Source of the DNA: Numida meleagris
Taxonomy: Eukaryota; Chordata; Aves; Galliformes; Numididae
Length of the DNA stretch: 64,000 bases
Assembly (NCBI RefSeq): GCF_002078875.1
Contig: NC_034411.1
Span: forward strand, 38,480,115 to 38,544,114
Reading direction: 5' to 3'
The notes under the pieces were generated by a model that saw only the letters and a list, made by a program, of their open reading frames with translations, did not search any database and was not told where the DNA came from. Shown one piece after another: positions 12,835 through 24,379 of the stretch (position 1 is its first letter; the number at the start of each line of letters is the position of its first letter). Made by a program: the position numbers and the translations under genes.

Positions 12835-14299
12835 CAGACAGTCCCTTCTGTCTTGAACTGAGCTCAGTGCAACCTGCAGTTTGGGGGTGGAAAGCAGCCT
12901 GGAGCAGCAGGCAGCAAAAGCTGAAAGGGTTTGCATTTAGACTGAAGCATGGAGTGAGCATTGTGCTCTGGAAAGAGACAGACTCGCAGCCCCATCCTGA
13001 GGGAAGCCTCCTGGACAGTTCAACAAGATGCAAAATAAATTACTAGAAAGTCTACAATACTTAACAAAAATGAGATGCATGTACTTTTTTTTGGGTGGGG
13101 GGTTAGGATTTCTGGGTTAGTAATAACTTCCTATCAAATTGGATGGAGCGACATAAAACCCTGCAGGAGAGGCTATCTTTCTCCATTAAACTCCAGGCGG
13201 CTTCCCCAGAAGGACAGAGGCCAAGGCTGTACAGGGGCACCGCGCAGCTGGGCTGCCCTTGCCTCCCCTTGGTGCATGCGTCTGGCAATGTGGAGCTGTC
13301 CGAGGCCACGGTCCCCCTGCTCCATGCCCACTGGCTGAATCCCTTGAGGATACCTTCGCACTGGGTGCTGAGGTCAGCCACTGGATTGCTCCATGCAGGG
13401 ACCCCAGATAGCCTCCAAATGGCAAAGAGTGCTCCAAAGCTGCTATGAAATGGATTTGCTCTTTGCAGGCAACCCTTTTTCTCTGGATGCCAGAACATTG
13501 CTTTGTGGCAGCTAATAACCTGGGCCTGAACTGAGCTGATGATTTATGAAGGAAAGGCTTTGTATCTGCTGCCTTAAGTGCCCGCCTTGCTGATTTGCCT
13601 TTCTCCCCGACCTCTCTTCTGATCCCCTTGCCATTCACATTCTGGGCATTTCCAGCTACCTCTGAGCAAGGCATTAATGTAGATAAATATCACTGCAAGG
13701 AAGTAATGGCCAAATACTCTCTGCATCATCTATATGCACTGGTTGGGGGGTGATTTTTCATTTCATACATCATTTGCTATTTCAGCATGTGGCAATTCTG
13801 CAAAATGAGACAAGAGAATTGAAGAGCTCATCCTTTGTTCCCACACCATGAGCACCAGCATGTGGTGGTTACTGGGTGGCTGCTGGCCTGGGAGGCAATG
13901 GGACAAGCTCACAAGAACCTTTCTCTGACCTCATGGTAGCCACGTTGGGCTCCTTCTTTCTCTCCATCTTTCTGCCTCTTTTTTCTTCTCTCATCTTGAG
14001 CACATCTGTGTAGAGTTAACCTATTTTCCCACCCACCCCTAAACTTCCACCTCACTGTGTTCTGTATTTTTCAGTATAATTGGTCCCAGCATATCAAACA
14101 CCACCAGCCCTCTCCCCTAACTCCTATAAGAGCTCATACACCAGCGAAATAATCTTTCCCACCTGGGCCACTCCTGTGGTTTCATATCACTTAATCCTCC
14201 CCCATGAGCTGAAGAAGAGTTTAAGGTAACATCTGCTCAGCTTTATATTAGTTGTGTTCATACTGATGGTCCCTTGGTTCTCATTGCCAAGCAAGTAAG

Positions 14300-14490
14300 G
14301 GGAACGTCTCTGTGAGAGCCCCACGTTTTCTGGGAGATAACAAATTCTACCGGGTTAACCCTGCTATTAGAGGCCTCATTAAAATCAAGGATGTAGGTTC
14401 AGTAAATTTACTCTTCCAGCCCGCTGTGCTTATTCCGCTTGTATATTTTCCTCCTGAGTTTCTTCCTGGATTAATTTTCTCCCTGTCACA
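14300..14490. promoter_or_regulatory. AT-rich putative conserved non-coding element
   Basis: The block reads as dense homeodomain-type core motifs ('attagaggcctcattaaaatc', 'ggattaatttt') in sequence that looks neither repetitive nor codon-like. That texture is typical of vertebrate conserved enhancers. It is judged by eye only; no alignment was possible. Confidence 0.22.
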
Positions 14491-16398
14491 GATGGGCTGA
14501 GGGCGAGGAGCTGGGCCCCTTCCCCTGCAGCACAAGCTGCAGACTCACATCTCCCTGCAGCCAGCAGTAACTGCCTATTGGCCTTGCTCCTGAGCCTTGT
14601 GCCAAGTCTTCTGCTGGAGAGAGCTACCTAATTGCTGCTCCTCAAAGGCAAGGAGCATCCTCACGTGGTGCGCACCAACTCCTCCTGAAAGCTGTTGGCA
14701 GGAGGGATCTGCAGCTTGACTGAGGGACCTGCTGATCCCAAGGACATACCTGAAGGTCATCTTCTCCATCACATTGCAGGTTCAGGGGAAACTACAGGGT
14801 GTCTTTCTGAAGATCTCTGCTCTTTGTGGTGTCCTATGCCAGGCAAACTCATTCATCTTAACAGTATGCTGCTGCACTCCTTGAAGTGAGCCATCAATTG
14901 ATTTTCAGTGACTTCTTAATGTGTTTGTTCCTGAGCAACAGCGCAGGCACTGCTGCATTTGGCAGAAGAACAAAGTCTCATTGTTCAAAGCCTGTGCGCT
15001 CCTGCATCAGCTGGGACAAACACGAGTGCGCTCCTCGACCTCGATCTCCAAAGCCAACTGGACAAAGAGTAAAAAAGCTCAAAATCTCAAGTTAGAAAAA
15101 AAACGCCCTTGCCTTTATCTCCTCTCTAGAGGACTCTGTCGAGCCCAGTTTTTCATCTTTCTTTCTTTTTGTTAGGAATACCTCTTCAGAAACCTGAAAA
15201 TAGCATCTCCTCTTCTCTTGATTCGTCCCCTTTGGACTGACCCAGCTCACCATATCCATTTGGTTATGCAGCTCAGCCATCAGCACGTGTCCACCTGCTG
15301 CTGGATGTTGTGCTTGCTGCTGCATCCTGCTCAGGGACAGTCACGGGCAGGGCTTGGGGTCATGCAGGATTGGTTTTGGAGCAGTCATGCAAAGCAAACC
15401 TGCTATTAAATTTTTTCGCAGCCAAGTGGTGGAAATAGCCTTCCCCTGGGCTCTTGTCCATCAGGTTGCAAATGCTGAGGCAGGTGCTGGGGTTGATTCC
15501 TTGGCTCTTGCACAGCTCCATCCTGGTACACAAGCCCAGGAGGATGGACAGATCCTTGTATTGCTGCAGGGCTATTTTCTGCAGTTTATTTTCTCCTGTT
15601 CTCTCTGTTCCAGTTTTAGCTGCAAGGTGCTTACTGCCTCCTCAGGAAGCTGTCGGGTGACTTGCTATTAAAAGTGCTTAGGAATCCTGCCCTGAATTTT
15701 ATCTGCCTTTTTATGTTTTTTTTTTTTTAATTTTATTTTATTTTAAACTGCTAGTTTTAATCCTACCTTTTTCATGCAAGGAAAGTTCATTTATCTTAAT
15801 ATCTTTGGGATGTTTTGGACTATAATATTTCCCTCTTGGTTGTCCCGGGTAAAACTGATGGATAAAGAGGTATATTAGTTTGAAACTGGCTTTTAACCAA
15901 CCAAAACAAGCAATGCTAGCATAAAGTATCTTACACCAATACAGTGCTTGATTTTTCTGCCATAAATGTACCTGGAAGAAAGGGCACCTTTTCTGATATG
16001 CTTATCTCCACTTCAGAAGTACACTTCATGGCGTGACTTTGCCACCGTGTACCTATATAATTTTTTTCCCTATAACCCAGTTTTCTCCTCCTTCAATCTG
16101 GTGGCCACTCTAGCCAGGAGGTATCCAGAAGGAAAGATTGCACAAAAGTGATGAGATGGTTGTTTATGCCTCTGCCCTGGGATATATCATGCAGCCCAAA
16201 ACTGTCCTGAAACTTTTTCTGTTGATGTGACAAATTGTAAACTCATGTCCAATTTCCTGTGTGCTAACCCTGCAAAGTCTTTCACTGCATTTGGGTCTCC
16301 TCCTCCTATAGGGTGTCTTAATTTTGGAATATTTCCTCCCTGGACATATTAGTCTGTGTGTCCTTCGATCTAGGTCATTTCTCCCCAGATCCCGCGTC

Positions 16399-16412
16399 TT
16401 TTTTTTTTTTTT
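16399..16412. repeat. Poly(T) tract, 14 bp
   Basis: Uninterrupted run of 14 T, upstream of an old CR1 fragment. No associated polyadenylation motif. Confidence 0.85.
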
Positions 16413-16469
16413 GACCTTTTGTGTTATATTCCACTCCTTGCCAGTGATTGCATCTCCTCCCCAGTGTAG

Positions 16470-16645
16470 TATCAATTGCAGTTTTAATAAATGCTCTGTC
16501 TAATGCTTTTTCTAGATCATTAATGAAAATGGTAAATAAAGCTTAGGCTAATGCCAGTTTCTTGTAATAACCCTACTGGATGTCTCCCTGCTTTGTGACA
16601 GTTTGTCGTTGATCACTATTCATCACTGAGCCTGAACGTCAATGT
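16470..16645 (-). mobile_element. Ancient L3-like CR1 internal fragment
   Basis: The plus strand contains 'ctagatcattaatgaaaatggtaaataaa', then 'aaccctactggatgtctccctg' and 'gttgatcactattcatcactgagcctg'. These follow the order of the reverse-complemented amniote CR1/L3 consensus as I recall it: 'ctagatcattaataaaaatgttaaa...ccccactag...ttgatcactac...gag'. The copy is strongly diverged and non-coding. It ends just before the 3' end of a second CR1 copy that starts at about 16690. The two may be separate insertions or one rearranged element. Confidence 0.6.
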
Positions 16646-16689
16646 CCCTATGTGGGGTAATTTATATTCATTTAACATAATTCATCACA

Positions 16690-17905
16690 GAATCAGAGAA
16701 AAACATAGCAAGGAAGGACCTCAAGAGAGAAATATTCCTGACATTTCCAGCCTGCTGTTAAACGTCTGCAAGGAGAGAGGTCTCACATCCTTCCTGGGCA
16801 GTCATTCATGCACTTTGGCCTTCCCATTTTCCAAGCGTCTAAATTTAATCTCCTATGCTGCAACTCAAGCCTGTTGTTTCTTGCTTCTTTCACAGTGGAT
16901 ATATTTGGAGAACAGTTTATTCCCTCCTTCTCTGGAGATATACTTTGCACTGTTGAATATTGTTGTGTCTGCCCTAATCTCCTTGCTGAGGTAAACAACC
17001 TCCATAGGACAAACCTTTCATCAGAAGTCCTGTTCCCCAGACATTTGATCCTACTTTCTTCTGGATTCTCCTGAGATGGTAAAGGTTGCCTCAGTGCTGG
17101 GTAAAGCAGAAGGTTCAGCCACGTGCTTCACAGACTCAGCTCCTCTCAATATGCCCTGGTATGGTAATGTCTCTGTGTATGACAAAATGGCCATTTTTGT
17201 TCATTTCAGGTTTCTGAATTGCTGTACTGCTCCACATCTGCCCAACAGGTTGTCTCTTGTTTCGTCCTAGTGCAGCTGATTGTACCTACATCTATGCACA
17301 GCTTTACTTCCCTCCTTATTGAGTTACATCCTATTTTTTTCAGACCTTTCATCTGTTACATCAAGATGATTTTTAATTCTAATCCTGTTCTCTCACATCC
17401 TTGTAGCTCATCTCAGCTTGGTGCCATCTGCATACCTAATAAGGACGCTTGTTATTCCATCATCTAGTGGTTAATAAAAACATTGAATGAAATGAGAGCA
17501 GGCTGGAGCCCTGTTGAACCCTACCCATCCCTCCTTATGTTTTGCCAATGACACCTTCTTTCTGAGTACAGTTTTCCTACCAGCTTTGCCTTCTTTTCTC
17601 AGAGGGACTGCCAAGGTCGTGTTTCCTTAGCTTCCTTCTGGTAATGTGAGGTGAGGCAGTACCGAAGCCCCAACTAAAGTCAAGATGTAAGACTTCTGCT
17701 TTGCCTCTATCCACAAGCCCTGTTGCACGATGAAATTAGGTCAATTTGATATGATTTGCTCCTGGCAAATCAGCGCTGGCTGTTCCTCTTCTCTTTGTTG
17801 TTTCCTAGGTGCTGATGATTAGTTAGCTTAATTATTTGTTCCAGTGCGTTTCCAGGAACCGAAATTGAGCTGACTGGCCATAATAACTGCCTTGCTCCTC
17901 ATTTC
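16690..17905 (-). mobile_element. Ancient L3-like CR1, 3' end through reverse-transcriptase region
   Basis: The low-coordinate end is the element's 3' end (cacagaatcagag...aaggaaggacctcaagag, reverse complement). Further in, 'ggtgccatctgcatacctaa', 'ccatcatctagtggttaataaaaacattgaa' and 'ggagccctgttgaaccc' match the CR1/L3 3' half. Near 17820-17890 the minus strand still translates as LLWPVSSISVPGNALEQIIK, matching the conserved NYRPVSL-ISVPGK-EQII block of CR1 reverse transcriptase. Near 17650-17690 it reads VLHLDFSWGFG for the catalytic-region VVYLDFSKAFD. Frameshifts and stops throughout show it is inactive and old. Reverse transcription by the intact parent used this domain for target-primed integration. 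Confidence 0.8.
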
Positions 17906-18551
17906 CCCTTTCTGCAGCCAGACAGCTCTGCAAGGAGCCCTGTGGCCCACAAGAGCCCCTCCTAGGCCAGCCCCTTCTCAGCACTCCTCTGCAGTTGTGC
18001 CAAAGCAATTCTTTCCTTACCCCTCCTTTGACTACTGCTTTAGAGATAGAATACTCTTCTGCTTGTCTTCCTGTTCGGTGCTAGTTATGCCTCCTTTCTA
18101 TGCCTTTCTCAGTTTTATCCCTACTTGTGTGTGCTGAACTTTTGTGCCCATCCTTAGTCATTTGTGCATCTCAATTTTCTGTTGGCTTCCTCCTTGTCTG
18201 CGAGGCCACTGCAGATTTAAAGACTTGGCAAGCTGACCTTGCACTGTGTTTTTTAACCTTCCTTTGCACTGGCATGACTTCATGTTTTTGCCATTGTGTT
18301 GTTTTTTTTCTGCAGAAGATCCCAGCACTCTTGAAAGTCTTTGTCCTGGAACTCGTTTCCCTGAGATCTGTCTTACCAGTGTGCTGGGTTATGTGGGAGT
18401 ATCCGTGGTGCTCAGAAAATCCTCTTAATGGGAAAGTGTAGAAAACAAGACTTTCAGCGAAGTTGCGGGCTTCACCCACTTCCAAGCAGACTCCCAACCT
18501 GGGCATACTTCTTGTTTCCTCTTTGTCTCTTAGCAGAATTAAGTGCCACAA
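17906..18551. other. Unannotated sequence between ancient repeats
   Basis: No gene or repeat recognised. A 132-codon minus-strand frame (18171-18569) has no family resemblance. Composition is pyrimidine-rich on the plus strand. Confidence 0.45.
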
Positions 18552-18625
18552 GCCAAATTCTGACCTCATTTACACCAGTAAAATCTGAGTCTGTTCCAGA
18601 AAACTGCTGAAGTTGTTTTGGGCTT
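18552..18625. repeat. Ancient amniote palindromic repeat fragment (probable)
   Basis: The plus strand reads 'gccaaattctgacctcatttacaccagtaaaatctgagtctgttcca'. It aligns by eye with the amniote repeat that runs 'gccagattctgatctcagttacaccagtgtaaatc..gagtaactcca'. The full family is palindromic and non-coding, consistent with a short DNA transposon relic. Only one arm is visible here. The identification rests on recalled consensus. Confidence 0.45.
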
Positions 18626-20114
18626 ACAGTGATGAAAATGAGAGTGGAATCTGCCTCATTAATTCCCCCAATCCACAGAAAGTAAATGAATCCAAGAGGA
18701 AATAGCTCTTCAGAAGGGAGCCCTGGAAAGAATTAGAGACTGACTTAATGGGATTAAGGGAGGAAAATACTTTAACAAATCCAAATCAATCCTTTCTTCA
18801 CAACACTCACAATGCCAAAATAAATAAAAACATTGTTTTGGGAAGGAAAAGGTTAAAAAGCTATGAAAACAAAGTCTCTTAGCCTGTTCTGATGATAGCA
18901 GTCCCATAGCAGAATGAGCACAACCCTGAGTCAGCAGTACCCTACCTGATGCTTGGTGTTTGTCTGCAGTACTCAGAGAGTGGAAACTCAAATTTCCCAC
19001 TTTAACCATGGGTCCTTCTCCAATTTCAGGTTTGATAAAAGACGCATGGAGACCAGTCAGCATCACAAGCAGGGATGGATGGACAGGTCTGGCAGCCAGA
19101 AGCCTTTCTCCTTGTCATCCAGCCAACTAGACATCCAGCCTTCAGAGCCATTTCACTAGTCTGTGCTTTGACTTTTTATTCTCCTGCTAATTACCATCTT
19201 CTCATCATTCTTCACCCTCTCAACACTGTCTATGGCACTAGAGCTGGATTTGCCACAAATATGTGTAAAAGACCCTGCTCCTGAGGTGTTACAGGATGTT
19301 TCAGGAGCTGCACATTGATGGCCTGCCTTTTTGCAGTCACGTGGAAGGAGGAAACATTATGAGCAACTGGCAGGAGCCAGCCTCTTCCAGCCAGGCAGGT
19401 ACAGCTGGGTGGTGATAGAGAGAAAACCGGGAAGGAGCGTAAGGCTCATCTTGTGCCCATTTGTAACAGCTGGAGGCAACATGAGCTGTTACCCACATGT
19501 ATGCACTGCCTTCTTCCACCTCTGCCCAACCAGGTGGCTTTCTCCATTTTCCCAGCCACTGTGGTCAACCAGACTGAAGAGCTAGGACAAAGTAATTAGA
19601 CCATGGTCAGATTTTGAGTAGCTTTTGCTCCTCTGTTTATATCCAAGAGCGCACCATTATCAAAGGCAATCCTGCACCGAGGATGCTGACTTTCTATTCT
19701 GATAGTCTGATGATCTTTGAGGAAGAGCTGGGCTTTATGCAAAGACCCTCAAGTTCCAAGGTAAGCTGGGCTAAATTAAAGCATTCAGAGGGGAAGTGCA
19801 AGAGTGTGTGAGGTCCACAAAGCCCTTGCTATGGTGAGAAATTTGTGGGGACTGACGCATTCTGACATATTTTATGTAATTTAGAAGTTATAAGGCTGCT
19901 TGATATCAGCGAAGAAGAGCTGTGGTAGGAAAGAGATTTCTAAATGGGGACTTTAGAGAAAAGCACATTGAGCAATTCAGTGGCTAGAAGCAGAGAAAAA
20001 AGCATGCGGATGAGAAAAAGTTGTACCTCTTGTATAAGAATAGCTAACCAAAGAAATGACTTTTCTAACATCCTGGTGGACCCACCAGACCTTTCAGTCT
20101 TCCAGCCAAGAAGA

Positions 20115-20265
20115 GATGACTTTCTAACAGATACATAGCAGCTCAGAGGGAAGTCCTGAGTCTGCTTCAGAAACAACAAGGGAAGGTTCCCTAAATCCCT
20201 TATGCAGTAGGTCACACTTGATGATCATAATGATCTCTGCTGACCTTAAGCAATGAATTTCTGAC
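20115..20265 (+). mobile_element. Ancient CR1 3' end fragment
   Basis: The sequence 'ctaaatcccttatgcagtaggtcacacttgatgatcataatgatctctgctgaccttaagcaatgaatttctg' matches the 3' terminus of old amniote CR1. Recalled form: 'cttatgcagaaagtcagactagatgatcataatggtcccttctgaccttaa..tctatgaatct'. A degenerate terminal octamer follows. Orientation is plus. The copy is 5'-truncated and non-coding. Confidence 0.6.
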
Positions 20266-22047
20266 ATTCAGCAGTTCTCAGGTGTATATTTTATTTTATA
20301 GCAGCTTGGGATCAAAAATAGCTGTAATCAGTGAATTAAACAGGAAAATTAGCAATGTAGTTGCTTCAGCAACATTTGTGCTCCTTAATTTGATATTTCG
20401 TTATTTTATGTCCTTGCATTTTTAGTGTGCTGCAGGACTGCGTGTTGGATACACAGAATCGCATTATAGGGGTAATTGGGAGGCAGCTGGAGAGTTTTGG
20501 CAGCTGAGAAGGGGACAACAAGCACTCTTAGCTCTTTGGGACGCAGTGTGGATTTGTGGGAGAAGTACATTGACTGAATGCTAAGATCATCAGAAGTGAG
20601 AGTCAAAGGGATTGACAATAATATTTGCTTCATCTTGAAGTTAACCACTTCCAGAAGAGAACAACAGCATACAGCAAAGTAGGAGCTATTGTTCAGCCTG
20701 TAGTCTGGTAATCTCTCAAATCTTGCAGCAAAAGGTTTTTTTTTTCAATGCAGCTTGATTAGTTTAAACCCAAAGTATAGCTCCTATTTGCAACGATGTT
20801 ATTTACAGAGGCTTAAGGCCAAATACTTGAGGAAAACCCTGCTATTGCAGGGTACAGCTCTTGGTCTGTGTGTGCTATGGAGGTTTGCACTGGTCTAGAA
20901 CCAGTGACCACATCCTCAGTAATGCACAGCTGAGATAGACTTTGCTTCACTTGCCACAATTATTTTGTCTTTGGATATTTGCTCTCCTGTGCAAATCCTA
21001 GAAACTGCTGCTCTGCTCTGCTCCTTTGTTGTCCGTGAAAGATTAAACTTTGCAACCAGCCAGTGCACGAGGCTGGTTTAAGGGAGGGAGAGGAGTGAAG
21101 CTGGGGCTGGGGAGGCAAAGCAGGTTTGGTTATCAGCTGCTGTGAAAGGGATGGGTCCTGGACAGATAAGGTGCCTCTCACTAGCATTTTCTTTTGGATG
21201 TGAAAAACAGTTGTCCTGGTTGTGCCAGATAATTGCAGTTTGATGATTCATGCCACGGAAGAGGCTCAGGGTGTGGCAAGCTGGTCTCCCACTGGGGGCT
21301 CTGTGCTGGGAGAGAAGATCCCCATGAGCACCTGATGTTCTTCAGCCAGCAGTGGATGCTCAGACTATGGCTCTGAGTGGGAGCCACCCACAAGTAAAAC
21401 CTACTGCAAGTACATCAGTGTTGCTCTTATGCTTGTCTATTAGCTACCGTAGATAGAGCCTCTATCCTCTGTGACTGTGTCACAGTCAAAACACTCTACT
21501 ATCACTTATTTGTCAAGATCATAAATGATTAAGTTAATTTATATTTCAAAGGGGCCCTCCAAAGGAACTGTCTTTCTCATGATGTGATTTCCAGGAAGGC
21601 CAAAGTCTTTAGTCTCTGCCCTGTGACTTCTTGAGGACGTGAGGCTGCTTTTCCACTGAGAACCAACTCATTCCTTTTCTCTCAAGTTTTCTTATTTAAT
21701 ATCTTTGCCCTGAGCCCAGGCTGTGCTGATTTGTTACTAACTGATGAGGATTAATGTAGAGGAAATATAAAGCTGTGAGGTTACATGACAGTCCTGGGCT
21801 TGGTTGTCAGAAGCCACTGTAACCTTTCATTCTCCCCCACTCAATATTGCACAGATGTGATTTCCAAGGTGAGATGTGAATTTCCAGGAGATCTGAAGGC
21901 TCAGCAGTAATCAAAAAGATCTGCAGTCCCTATGTATTGTGCTGTAATTACTTTATTTAGATCCATTTTGTTTTATTGATCTTTGGTTCCTCCTTGTCAG
22001 CTTAGTTTTAGTTCTCTCTTCCACACTCCTTTGTCTCTTGCTTGTAG
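20266..22047. other. Intergenic or intronic sequence without recognised genes
   Basis: No coding region, repeat family or RNA gene can be supported. An 80-codon minus-strand frame at 20406-20648 is free of repeats but has no recognisable motif. Confidence 0.45.
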
Positions 22048-22183
22048 AGGCAATGAGGAGGACTTCCAGCCACCAGGGCCAAAGTCTCGCTGGCACTGCC
22101 CTGGCTTCCTCTACTGGCATGTCCCTGGTGGAACCATGATGCAGGTCACTTTGCATATCAAATGGAGTGGTGGTCCAGCTCAG
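22048..22183 (+). other. Candidate 136-bp internal exon
   Basis: A long pyrimidine tract ending 'ctcctttgtctcttgcttgtag' precedes this interval, and a near-perfect donor (CAG|gtgagt) follows. Only one of the three forward frames is open (one base, then 45 codons). It includes PGFLYWHVPGGTMMQVTLHI. Both splice sites are among the best in the window. I recognise no domain. It does not join in phase to the candidate chain ending at 12834, so it would belong to a different transcript or be a chance pairing of good sites. Confidence 0.18.
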
Positions 22184-22261
22184 GTGAGTGCATACTTCTC
22201 CTCAGATGGGTACTGATGCTCTCTGCCACTGCGCGCCTGCATTGATATCCTGGTCACCCAG

Positions 22262-22420
22262 CATTGTTTAAGAACCTGAATCACTTTTCACATTGTTAGC
22301 ACCATTAGCTACTATTAAGCGATCATACATTTAATTTCCTAAACTTTACATATCCCTTTGATTTAATGTAGATAAGCTGTTGTTTTTTAAGCTGCTGGAT
22401 ATTATTAGAGGCTGATTCTC
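22262..22420. promoter_or_regulatory. AT-rich putative conserved non-coding element
   Basis: The block 'gttagcaccattagctactattaagcg' through 'gatttaatgtagataagctgttg' carries several TAAT/ATTA cores in non-repetitive sequence. It resembles vertebrate homeodomain-bound enhancers in texture. There is no codon structure and no repeat match. Assessed by eye only. Confidence 0.22.
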
Positions 22421-22820
22421 CCAGCCTGTGCCAATGATGGGCAAATTGAATCCTATTTTATGTGTAATTTCTCAATCAGAGAACAAAGTACTTTGGCAAT
22501 CTGGATCAAAGGCACCAAGTAAAAGTCATTATTATTGTTGGAATAGTGAAGTGAGGTCCTGGAAAAATCGTGTTGACTTCTCCTTTGTAGGATGCCTGCA
22601 CTGTGGAGCCTTTGATGTCTAACAGTCTGGCACCATAACTTGTGTAGACATAGCATAGCCTGTAAACAGAAAGCAGTAATGAATGAGTAGATTTTTATTT
22701 ATTACTTTTAAGACTTTAGAACACAGCTCAGAAATCCCATGTGGATGATGCAATCCATATAAGAAGACAAAAGATATTAGAGAGTGATAAGCGAGCCTTT
22801 CGTTTGATTCAGGAGGGCCA

Positions 22821-22845
22821 TTTTTTTTTAATTTTTTTTTTTTTT
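22821..22845. repeat. T-rich homopolymer tract
   Basis: Nine T, AA, then fourteen T. Simple sequence. A T-rich 'tcttattttag' follows about 15 bp later but does not form a clear poly(A)-signal complement. Confidence 0.85.
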
Positions 22846-24345
22846 ACAAACTCTTGATCTTATTTTAGATGGACATTCCATCAGGAAGATGAGGTATGCT
22901 CACTCTACATCTTTACAACTGGTATTGTTGGAAGATCAGAGTGTTGTTCTTTGTGTTGTTTTTCCTGAACTCTGTGCTTCCCAAACTCCTCCGAAAGCAA
23001 TGAATGTATTCCCATGGCAACAGAAGCACAGAGGCTGGGAACTGATCTCAGCAGGGTTCCTCCTCTGGCAATCCCCAGCCGGTGTAACTCGAGCATCTCT
23101 TGCGCTGGCATAGGTAGCTGCTGAGGAAGGCATCATTTTGGGGTTGAGTTTCAGGAAGCAGGATACACAGTCCTAATGAGCCATATCTCATCCTCTCTCT
23201 AATTTGCTAAGTCTGTAATTGCAAGTGCTGTAAAATAGATGGGAGGGGGAGAGTGCAGGGGAATGCTTCTGCCTCTTCTTCATCTTCCTGGACAGGGGGA
23301 AAACCCAGGACTGAGGTGGCATGGGTGCTGCCTGCAGGTTGAACAGTCTACAGCCAGACTCACCTTGTGAGCAGTGCCATGATGCTGGTGGGGAAAACAC
23401 TGCATAAAGGAGAAAGCCAGAAAAAGTCAGGGGGCCTGCGGAAAGCCCCTGGCTGCCTGGAAGGGCCACTTAGCCTGGAGTGACAAAGCACGTTGGATCT
23501 CACTCTTGTCTCTTTGCTCATGGAGTAGAGGCTGTGAGTGGGCAGTCCTTCAGCTAGTGCCTGTGCAATGGGGGCACACCTGCTGCAGCCCCGTGGGCTG
23601 GGGGCTTGCAGCTGCAGAAAGGTGCCAGCACCGAAATCCCACTGCATTATCCTTGCTGTTAGCTTTGCTTCTTTAAGCTCTGTTCAGCCACTGTTTCATT
23701 CTGGAAGCACCTTAAGCCCCTCCATCAGTAGAATTTTGCTAGGAAGATGATGGATTCCCATGGGACTGAGATCCAGGTGTGGGGTACAGCCAGAGCACCT
23801 CTAACCAAGCCCTGCCACTCCTCCTCTGTGGCAGCTCAGACTGTGCTCATCAGGAGAGGGGAAGTTGGTAGGAAAAACGTCGGGAAACTTCTAGAGGTGC
23901 TAATTAAGCAACTTTAGGTTATAAACATTTTTAATTGGACTAGTTTTTGGTGTCACATATTACCTCTTGATGAGAAGAGTCCTAAAATTAAAGCTGTTTT
24001 AATCTCTCTCCTGTTCCTTCTCTCTCCTGTCTTTCTGGTTGCAAAGCAGAAAAAATTCATTGACGGTCCTTGGGCTTTGGCGAGCACTGCTATTTTTAAG
24101 GTGTTAAATTTGATTTACTTCAAATCTGACCCGAAACTCCACACTGGGACCAGACCATCTTTATCAGTGCTGTAGCTAACTTCCCATTTTTGCATGTAGA
24201 TTTTAAAGGACAGATGAAAATCAGGCTGGTGAGAGACACTAGCTCACCCCCACCTTAACTATGATAGCACTGTCCTTTATTTTAACCTTTGACCCAGAGA
24301 TATTGAAGCACATCACTGTCTTCTTATGATAAATGGAACGTCATC

Positions 24346-24379
24346 ATCCTTTCTTCTTTTTCTTTTCTTTTTCTTTTTA
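24346..24379 (+). repeat. Pyrimidine (CTTTT) tract ending in AG
   Basis: The run 'ttcttctttttcttttctttttctttttag' is low complexity. It would also serve as a very strong 3' splice site, but no good donor follows at exon-like distance. It is recorded as simple sequence. Confidence 0.8.

Larger units (their letters stand above)
12840..16469. other. Mostly unique sequence with one AT-rich putative conserved block
   Basis: No gene or young repeat is recognised. A G-rich stretch (gggtggggggttagg) lies at about 13093-13107. The 162-codon minus-strand frame at 13186-13674 has no domain signature. A T-rich low-complexity segment with ATTTT repeats covers about 15706-15746. A possible conserved non-coding block at 14300-14490 is listed separately. 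Confidence 0.45.

Noticed and set aside
24346..24379. Very strong polypyrimidine-AG as a splice acceptor
   Set aside because: No donor of comparable quality at exon distance and no open frame of interest follows; best read as simple sequence.
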